Shown: in pieces, positions 42,840 to 48,144 of the stretch | How the letters are laid out: each line of letters starts with the position of its first letter | Position numbering within the stretch: position 1 is the first letter of the stretch | DNA from: CAYXLW01 sp964466055 | GTDB taxonomy: Bacteria > Patescibacteriota > Gracilibacteria > GCA-2401425 | Assembly: GCA_964466055.1 (NCBI GenBank) | Contig: CAYXLW010000011.1 | Location: forward strand, 1-48,144 | Direction: 5' to 3' | DNA length: 48,144 nt | The notes under the pieces: generated by a model | Database searches by the model: none | Seen by the model: only the letters and a program-made list of their open reading frames with translations | Told to the model about the DNA's origin: nothing | Program-made: the position numbers and the translations under genes

Positions 42840-43907
42840 CTAATTTCTTATCTCAATAATATACCTCATAAGCCAAGGCTTATCTTTAAATTTCAACTTT
42901 GCCATTTCTTCTCGAACGGCATTTATTCTTTCTAGGGGATATTCTATTTTTATAATATTTTCTGCTGTTTTTCTTATCTCCTCTCTTTTTGTTATCTCGG
43001 TGGAGATTTCTTCGTTTTCTTCGGGTGTAACTGTAGTATCTGTTTCGTTAGTATTAGAGTCTACTGGAGTTTCTGGGACAACAGTACCTTCTGTTGAAGT
43101 TTCTGTTTCTGTAGGTGCAACATATTGAACAACTGTTATTTCTAATTTTTCCCCTAATTCACTTTGATTTCTTCCGTCTGTGGCAGATATGTAGTATTCC
43201 ATCTTATCTCCTATTTTTACGTTTTCATCAATAAAAATTTCTTCTCCTTTTCCTAAATAAGTATATGGCGTTCCTGATGCTAAAGCATTCTTTCCTCTTA
43301 AGATTATTATTTGTGATAAATCAAGGTCATACGAATCTTCCCATGTAAGTTTTACTTTATTGTTTTCTGTAATTTCTGCTTTTGGATTATATGGAGTATC
43401 TGGAGATCTTCCATCTTGATTAGAGCTAGATCGAGATGCAAAATACTTGGGGCTACTTGCTGTTTTTCCTTCTGCATATTCTAGCGTAGGGTATGTTGAG
43501 TTTGATGAACTGTAAACATCTTTTAGGAATAGACTTTTTATTGTAACGACTTCTCCTGCTTTAAAGCTTTCTTTTACTTCAAAAAATACGGATTTACCTT
43601 TATTTTGAATAACAGGCTTAACATTTTCGTCCATTCTTCCGTTGTCGACAGCTGAACCAAAAACTACTGCTGATTCTAAACTGTTAATAGAAAAGATTGC
43701 AGGAAACTCTTCTGGTAAGTTTATTTTTATTCCAAAATCTTTAGTTATTTCTCCTCCGTTTATGTCTGTAATATTAAAATATTTCAATTCTGTTAGTCCG
43801 CTTTTTTCTGAATAAGTTTGATCGTCATCCATTGTAAATAATGGTTCTGCAAAAACAAATGGGCTTAAAATAAGAAATGCCGACAAAAATAGTATGATTT
43901 TTTTCAT
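42840..43907 (-). CDS. secreted protein with an FN3-like domain and a Thr/Glu-rich linker
   Basis: A 355-residue exported protein with signal KKIILFLSAFLILSPFVFAE. The N-terminal region (residues 25-150) is beta-rich and resembles cohesin-like or carbohydrate-binding folds (KINLPEEFPAIFSINSLES, GEVVTIKSLFLKDV). Residues about 170-245 look like a fibronectin type III domain (PYNPKAEITENNKVKLTWED, GDKMEYYISATDGRNQSELG). An acidic Thr/Glu/Pro linker follows (residues 250-290). A basic helical C-terminus (KLKFKDKPWLMRYIIEIRN) ends the protein. No anchor motif is visible. It is first in order before the TPR lipoprotein on the opposite side of a short REP element. Function is unknown. Confidence 0.75.
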   Translation of the reverse strand: MKKIILFLSAFLILSPFVFAEPLFTMDDDQTYSEKSGLTELKYFNITDINGGEITKDFGIKINLPEEFPAIFSINSLESAVVFGSAVDNGRMDENVKPVIQNKGKSVFFEVKESFKAGEVVTIKSLFLKDVYSSSNSTYPTLEYAEGKTASSPKYFASRSSSNQDGRSPDTPYNPKAEITENNKVKLTWEDSYDLDLSQIIILRGKNALASGTPYTYLGKGEEIFIDENVKIGDKMEYYISATDGRNQSELGEKLEITVVQYVAPTETETSTEGTVVPETPVDSNTNETDTTVTPEENEEISTEITKREEIRKTAENIIKIEYPLERINAVREEMAKLKFKDKPWLMRYIIEIRN

Positions 43908-43936
43908 TATAAATTAGTTAAATTATACTTAGTTTC

Positions 43937-43976
43937 AAGGTTTAACCTTAATTTATTAAATACAAGGTTAAACCTT
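43937..43976. repeat. short REP element of the RAYT family
   Basis: AAGGTTTAACCTTAATTTAT, then TAAATACAAGGTTAAACCTT. Both arms of the REP are kept but the interior is cut to about 15 bp. It sits between the FN3-like and TPR lipoprotein genes, 11 bp from the stop of the latter, and could also end its transcript. Confidence 0.82.
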
Positions 43977-43987
43977 AAGAAATAAAA

Positions 43988-44506
43988 TTACAAACTATTA
44001 ATTTGTTCCAAAACAAAAGTTTTCATTTTTTCATCAAATTCATTTTGATTTTTTTCAAAAAATTCTTTTAATGTTTTTTCAGCTTCTGCTTCTTTTTTTA
44101 AAGCTTTAGATGTTCGAACTACATCTTTTATTGCTTCAAGATTGTCTGGATATAAATTCATAAGTGTAATAAATCCGTTAAGAGCTTTTTCTTTCTCTCC
44201 TGTTTCATCGTATAAAGAGGCTAAGTTATTTATTCCTCTATAGTCATTTGGATCATTTTCTAGTATTTTTTTATAGTTTTCTTCTGCTGTTTTATTATCA
44301 CCTAAAACTTGTGAATAAAGGGCAACATCTAAATATGAGATATAAGGAAATTCACCTTCTTTAGCGTTTTTTATTCCTTCCTTTCCTTTAGAAATAAGTT
44401 CTAAAGATTGTTTATATTGTGCGTCTGACATTCCCTCTGGTTTAGAAGGTGTGCCACATGAAGCAAATATTAAAATTAGTGATAGTAGTAGTGCGAGTTT
44501 TTTCAT
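43988..44506 (-). CDS. TPR-containing lipoprotein
   Basis: The 172-residue protein has a lipoprotein signal: basic start, hydrophobic core LALLLSLILIFASC with the lipobox Cys at about residue 17. Residues about 55-150 contain tetratricopeptide-like pairs: ALYSQVLGDNKTAEENYKKI, LENDPNDYRGINNLASLYDE then TGEKEKALNGF and LMNLYPDNLEAIKD. TPR lipoproteins act as assembly or docking factors outside the membrane. The gene is flanked by REP elements on both sides, so it is probably monocistronic. The partner is unknown. Confidence 0.87.
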   Translation of the reverse strand: MKKLALLLSLILIFASCGTPSKPEGMSDAQYKQSLELISKGKEGIKNAKEGEFPYISYLDVALYSQVLGDNKTAEENYKKILENDPNDYRGINNLASLYDETGEKEKALNGFITLMNLYPDNLEAIKDVVRTSKALKKEAEAEKTLKEFFEKNQNEFDEKMKTFVLEQINSL

Positions 44507-44535
44507 TGGTTTTTTGGGTTAATTTATTTATATAA

Positions 44536-44638
44536 AAGGTTTAACCTTAATTTAAGCGTTTATATTTAGTCATGATTCTTTCAGGTTTTCTTTTGCACCT
44601 AAGGTTAAACCTTGATCATCAAAATTAAGGTTAAACCT
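44536..44638. repeat. REP element flanking the RAYT gene on its 3' side
   Basis: AAGGTTTAACCTTAATTTAA (44536) pairs with AAGGTTAAACCTT ending at 44613. An extra half element AAGGTTAAACCT lies at 44627-44638, 9 bp before the stop codon side of the transposase gene. Confidence 0.85.
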
Positions 44639-44647
44639 CAGTGTCAT

Positions 44648-45250
44648 TTAAAATTCTTCATTAGCATCATTCATATTTAATCTTTTAAAATCTTCAAATA
44701 TTTTAGCGTAGTCTTTTACATCAATCAATGAATCATCTATATCTGTTATTTTAAATGCTGGGTTTGAAAGCATTAGGTAATCGTTTAATGAGGTGTAGGG
44801 ATATTCTTCATCTTTTAACCCCGCGGGGTCGGAAAAGATGTTGTGATGACTTGGTTGCGAATGAATATAGTTTATAAGTTGGATTAAGTATGCATCGGAG
44901 TTTACATGTTTTGATTTGAATCGTCCTTGGAAAACATGCCCTGAATGTTCATATTTTCTATTATAATACATTGTATAAGATGTTTGTAGTCCATGTATCA
45001 AAGACCTTAAATTACATGATTCAATTGATTTTCCTAACGGTTTAACTTTAGCATTATTATCAACGTTGCCTTTTAAAATAAGGTGAAAGTGGTTAGGCAT
45101 AACTGCCCATGCGAGAAGATGAATATTATAATCTTCTTTATATTGTTTCATTTTCATTAAAAATCTTTCATAGTCTTTCTCATTATGAAAAATGGTCATT
45201 TTGCTGACTCCTCTGTTGTAAATATGGTACCATTCTCCATCTATTATCAT
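44648..45250 (-). CDS. REP-associated tyrosine transposase (RAYT, Y1 HUH family)
   Basis: A 200-residue protein of the IS200-like Y1 superfamily, RAYT subgroup. WYHIYNRGVSK is the first strand. AVMPNHFHLILKG gives the HUH metal motif (His54, His56). SLIHGLQTSYTMYYNRKY and HSGHVFQGRFKSK are conserved RAYT stretches. The helix DAYLIQLINYIHSQP contains the catalytic Tyr (Tyr121 or Tyr128). RAYTs nick single-stranded REP hairpins and are thought to spread them. Here the gene is framed by REPs: one and a half copies downstream and a long array upstream. The sequence is intact and uninterrupted, so it may be active. Confidence 0.93.
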   Translation of the reverse strand: MIIDGEWYHIYNRGVSKMTIFHNEKDYERFLMKMKQYKEDYNIHLLAWAVMPNHFHLILKGNVDNNAKVKPLGKSIESCNLRSLIHGLQTSYTMYYNRKYEHSGHVFQGRFKSKHVNSDAYLIQLINYIHSQPSHHNIFSDPAGLKDEEYPYTSLNDYLMLSNPAFKITDIDDSLIDVKDYAKIFEDFKRLNMNDANEEF

Positions 45251-45261
45251 TTTTTTTAATT

Positions 45262-46037
45262 AAGGTTGAACCTTGTTTAAGGTTAAACCTTATATGGAGG
45301 TTTGTAAAGAGGTGGGAGGTAAAGAGGTGGGAGGTAAAGAGGTTTAACCTTCGTCAGATGGCGGTTTAACCTTAATTTAAGCTCATATATTAAATTATTA
45401 TTATTTAAGCTTTTTTTTGTGTCTAAGGTTAAACCTCGGATGGGGGGAGAAGGCTAGACTTGAGGTTGAACCTTGTTTAAGGTTAAACCTTATATGGAGG
45501 TTTGTCAGATAGAGGTTTAACCTTAATTTAAGCTCATATATTAAATTATTATTATTTAAGCTTTTCTTTGTATCTAAGGTTAAACCTCGGATGGCGGAAG
45601 AAGGCTAGACTTGAGGTTGAACCTTGCTTAAGGTTAAACCTTGTATGGAGGTTTGTCAGATAGAGGTTTAACCTTAATTTAAGCTCATCTATTAAATTAT
45701 TATTATTTAAGCTTTTCTTTTGTGTCTAAGGTTAAACCTCGGATGGGGGAAACCTCGGATGGGGGAAGCCTCGGATGGGGGAGAAGGCTAGACTTGAGGT
45801 TTAACCTTTTACCTAATTTTTCTTTAAGATAAGTATGTTTTTGTTTTTTGTTCTCATTCAAGGTTAAACCTCGGATGGGGGAAACCTCGGATGGGGGAAA
45901 CCTCTGTAGTAAGAAAACAAAAAACCCCCACTCGGTCTCGAGTGAGGGTTTTGGGCTTAGATTTAAGGTTTCCCCTTAATTTAAGCTTTTTGTTTAACGA
46001 TTGTTTTAGCTCTTATTCTCATTTAAGGTTAAACCTT
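45262..46037. repeat. large REP array with a 151-bp tandem unit
   Basis: This 0.8 kb non-coding block contains at least five complete hairpins bounded by GAGGTTTAACCTTA and TAAGGTTAAACCTC-type arms: 45361-45437, 45512-45588, 45663-45740, 45796-45872 and 45965-46037. The first three repeat with an exact period of 151 bp, each followed by GGATGGGGG, AGAAGGCTAGACTTGAGG and a short twin hairpin AAGGTTGAACCTTG. Minor tandem repeats are nested: AAAGAGGTGGGAGGT (15 bp, near 45305) and CCTCGGATGGGGGAAA (16 bp, three copies at 45737 and two at 45869). No gene is visible. A terminator for the right-hand gene lies within it. Confidence 0.92.
45911..45952 (-). terminator. intrinsic terminator of the right-edge surface protein gene
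   Basis: Read on the minus strand, AAAACCCTCACTCG, loop AGAC, CGAGTGGGGGTTTT is a 14-bp stem with one mismatch. A run TTTTTTGTTTTCTT follows it. It lies about 110 bp after the stop codon of the gene at 46062. The stem is unrelated to the REP sequence around it. Confidence 0.8.
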
Positions 46038-46061
46038 TTGTGAGAATTATACTAAGTAAAA

Positions 46062-48144
46062 TTAGTAAGTAAGAGTTTTACCATTAAGAGTTGTGTCTGA
46101 AACTTGACCAACCCAAGAAACTTGAGAATTAGTATCATACCATTTAAATCCTCCAGGAGTAACTGTACCATTAGCTGAAGAACCTAAATCAATACTTGGA
46201 GTTAATAGTTCATTAACACTTATGGTATCGAGTAAAAGTGAAGTAGTATCAATTACCACAGAGAATGTTTTACTTGTACCTTTAGCAATTTCAATTGTTG
46301 AATAAGTAACTCCGTCTGGTGCAAATGTTACACTTGCATTACTTGCATCCGCTACTGCAACTAATCCTGTTGCAACAACAGTTCCTCCGTCTTTTAAGTA
46401 AGCCGTAGTTAAATTATGTTTAGCAGTATCCAGGCTAGCATTTGCCGACAAATCTACAGTAATTCCATCAGTTGATCTAATAGTAACTTTTTCTTGGTCA
46501 CCATCAGCTGTAACTGAAAATTGAATAACTGTGTCACTTGCTGATCTTGTTTTAGATCCACTTGGAGATGAAGTAGCTAATGAAACAACTGGTTTTGTTT
46601 CATATACATGCATAAATTTAGCCTTTTGATTAGCTTCACTCTCAATGGTTATATCAGCAATATCATAAGTTTCCCCTGAACCTTGAGCTACTGCTTCAAA
46701 ATATCCAGGTTCTGTACTTATAACTAGACGTACAGCTTTTCCTGCTTGAGCTCCTGCTGAAATAGTATTAAGAGTAGTGTAAACAGTAATAGTTGCATCC
46801 TTGTCTTTTTCTACATATAAATCTAATCCTGAGAATTTAGCTTTACCATCTGTTAGGTATCCAGGTTTAGTTTCAGTAGCTCCATCTGAATTTTTATATT
46901 CAATTTTTACTGAAGCTATGCTTTCATTTGAAGCATCAATACCAGCTAATAATACAGAATCATCATTATCAATAGCAAGTTTTGTTACTACAAAAGATTC
47001 AGCTGTTGAAGTAAATCTAAATTTAGAAATTTCAACATCTTTAGTTCCAGCAACAACAATATCTTCTTTTGGTGTTGCTGCATCAGCTACAACTGTAAGT
47101 GTTCCTCCATCAGTAACAGTCATATATGTAACATGTGTTGCATTTGCTGTTCCCGTTTGAATTACACTATTACCATCTTCATCTTCAGCTGTAATATCAC
47201 CTGCTTCTATTGAGAAAGCAATTAATTCAGAATTAGAATTTTTAAAAGCATCTGTAGAAATACCTCCACAAGCTTTTAAAAGTGTAGTAGTTCCTGACTC
47301 AATTAATAAAGACATATTGTTAAAAGTAACAGTTCCATCAGTTTGAACTGATGCTGCCTTAGCAATAAGTTCATTATCTCCATCATAAAGAGCAACTGAA
47401 CCTACAATATCTTTAACTTTAACATTGTTACTTGTTGCCTTAGCAAAAGCTGCTACTCCGCCTGCATCTTCATCAATCCAACCATTAAGAGTTAGGTCTG
47501 TAACTTCAACATCAGATGCATCTCCTGAAATAAGAGAGTATCCAGCGAAACATACATTATCTGTTCCTTTTACAAAATTTTCCGATACTGGTGATGAAGC
47601 AAGAGCAACTGTTAAAGAAGGACTTCTTACTGTCATTGTTTTTCCAGAAATAGGAGAGGAAGGAACAAGAGAACTAGCGTTATCTACTGTTTTGTTGTTT
47701 AAGTCTTTAAGAACAGGATAAGCTGTATCTATTACTAATCTTCCAATAAGAGTTTCTCCGTCTAAATCTGTATTATTTTCAACATCTACTGAGAAAACTA
47801 AGTCTAAACTTTCTCCTGCTGACATTGTAAATTCATCTCTAAACGTGTATGTAGCCTCTGCTGCATCTTCTCCGCCAACTCCGTCTTCTGATGCAAAATT
47901 GCTAGCATCAACAGGTCCCATTAGAATAGATCCGTCTGTTTTGCTGATTTTGATATCAGTATAATTGTTTGCATTCTCATTCATTAGTCCTTCAGAAAGA
48001 GTTGCTTCTGCAGATGGTGTTAAAGAAACTTTGAATTCTTTAACTGTAACATCAGACATTGCTGTAACATTGAAGTTCATAAGAATAACATCATCTCCAT
48101 TTATAGCAACATCAGTTGATGTTGGTCCTGAAGAAGTGATTGTT
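46062..48144 (-). CDS. large surface (S-layer-like) protein, 5' end outside the window
   Basis: About 694 C-terminal residues are in the window. The frame stays open to the right edge (TITSSGPTSTDVAINGDD precedes the Met at 48080), so that Met is internal and the true start is outside. The protein is Ser/Thr/Ala/Val/Asp-rich, nearly Cys-free (two visible, VCFAGYS and LKACGG), and low in Arg, typical of secreted beta-sandwich or S-layer proteins. Recurrent strand patterns such as VKEFKVSLTPSAEATLS, VEVTDLTLNGWIDEDAGG and VEISKFRFTSTAESFVV suggest several related domains. The end (TTLNGKTLTY) has no sorting motif. The coding composition and a strong terminator imply high expression. Confidence 0.8.
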   Translation of the reverse strand, partial: TITSSGPTSTDVAINGDDVILMNFNVTAMSDVTVKEFKVSLTPSAEATLSEGLMNENANNYTDIKISKTDGSILMGPVDASNFASEDGVGGEDAAEATYTFRDEFTMSAGESLDLVFSVDVENNTDLDGETLIGRLVIDTAYPVLKDLNNKTVDNASSLVPSSPISGKTMTVRSPSLTVALASSPVSENFVKGTDNVCFAGYSLISGDASDVEVTDLTLNGWIDEDAGGVAAFAKATSNNVKVKDIVGSVALYDGDNELIAKAASVQTDGTVTFNNMSLLIESGTTTLLKACGGISTDAFKNSNSELIAFSIEAGDITAEDEDGNSVIQTGTANATHVTYMTVTDGGTLTVVADAATPKEDIVVAGTKDVEISKFRFTSTAESFVVTKLAIDNDDSVLLAGIDASNESIASVKIEYKNSDGATETKPGYLTDGKAKFSGLDLYVEKDKDATITVYTTLNTISAGAQAGKAVRLVISTEPGYFEAVAQGSGETYDIADITIESEANQKAKFMHVYETKPVVSLATSSPSGSKTRSASDTVIQFSVTADGDQEKVTIRSTDGITVDLSANASLDTAKHNLTTAYLKDGGTVVATGLVAVADASNASVTFAPDGVTYSTIEIAKGTSKTFSVVIDTTSLLLDTISVNELLTPSIDLGSSANGTVTPGGFKWYDTNSQVSWVGQVSDTTLNGKTLTY

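Noticed and set aside
45361..45740. CRISPR array from regular 151-bp spacing
   Set aside because: The whole 151-bp unit is repeated, including the parts that would be spacers, and the units are REP hairpins beside a RAYT.
1..48144. Recoded UGA (Gracilibacteria-type code)
   Set aside because: Several complete genes end at TGA in the right place for their families, and no gene needs TGA read-through.
1..48144. tRNA or rRNA genes
   Set aside because: No cloverleaf with a GTTCGA-type arm or rRNA signature was found by eye; matches such as GTTCGAATC near 29839 lie inside trkH.

Overview
The window is AT-rich bacterial DNA that is densely packed with genes. TAA, TAG and TGA all serve as ordinary stops (TGA ends the tsaE-HD, yqaA-like, asparaginase-like and small membrane protein genes), so the genetic code is standard. 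That argues against the UGA-recoding Gracilibacteria and Absconditabacteria. Several traits suggest a candidate phyla radiation (Patescibacteria) bacterium, perhaps Peregrinibacteria-like: huge secreted proteins with Ig-like, Cys-rich and SLH domains, VirB2-like membrane proteins, a type IV pilin, a YifB/ComM homologue, few clear Shine-Dalgarno sites and many small nuclease genes set in palindromic repeats. The taxonomy is inference; no rRNA or tRNA gene was seen.

Layout. 0-2.2 kb: a small ORF, an SDR oxidoreductase, and a TsaE ATPase fused to an HD domain. 2.2-10.5 kb: a minus-strand surface locus with an S74 autoprocessing protein, a Cys-rich poly-Gly protein, a 1410-residue Ig-like protein, a type IV pilin and a triple VirB2-like membrane protein. 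10.6-16.6 kb: a 3D-domain/peptidoglycan-binding protein, DusB, an m5C RNA methyltransferase and a YqaA-type membrane protein, interspersed with two nuclease-plus-repeat cassettes (DUF559 and GIY-YIG). 16.9-24.7 kb: a duplicated asparaginase-like protein, an SLH/beta-propeller surface protein, a SulP transporter and YifB.

24.7-32 kb is accessory in character. It holds a MITE, an unknown 588-residue protein with a 35-residue tandem duplication, a receiver/histidine-kinase/pseudo-receiver hybrid, TrkH and shikimate kinase. A conserved element of about 70 bp lies roughly 90-115 bp before three successive genes, and a fourth partial copy follows. 32-36.5 kb: a MacAB-like export operon with an unusually long adaptor. 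36.6-41.6 kb: a fold-III PLP decarboxylase, a two-module D-Ala-D-Ala ligase and a short MurF-like ligase. 41.7-48.1 kb: an EamA transporter, a second MITE copy, a secreted FN3-like protein, a TPR lipoprotein, a REP-associated tyrosine transposase (RAYT) with a large REP array, and the 3' part of a large surface protein that runs off the right edge.

The most interesting pattern is that three unrelated small nuclease families (DUF559, GIY-YIG and HUH/RAYT) each sit among several copies of their own palindromic repeat. This suggests three independent repeat-mobilising systems in one 33 kb stretch. The second is the repeated leader element across 25.3-31.8 kb. The third is a set of internally duplicated proteins (ligase, asparaginase-like, VirB2-like) whose halves have diverged at key residues.
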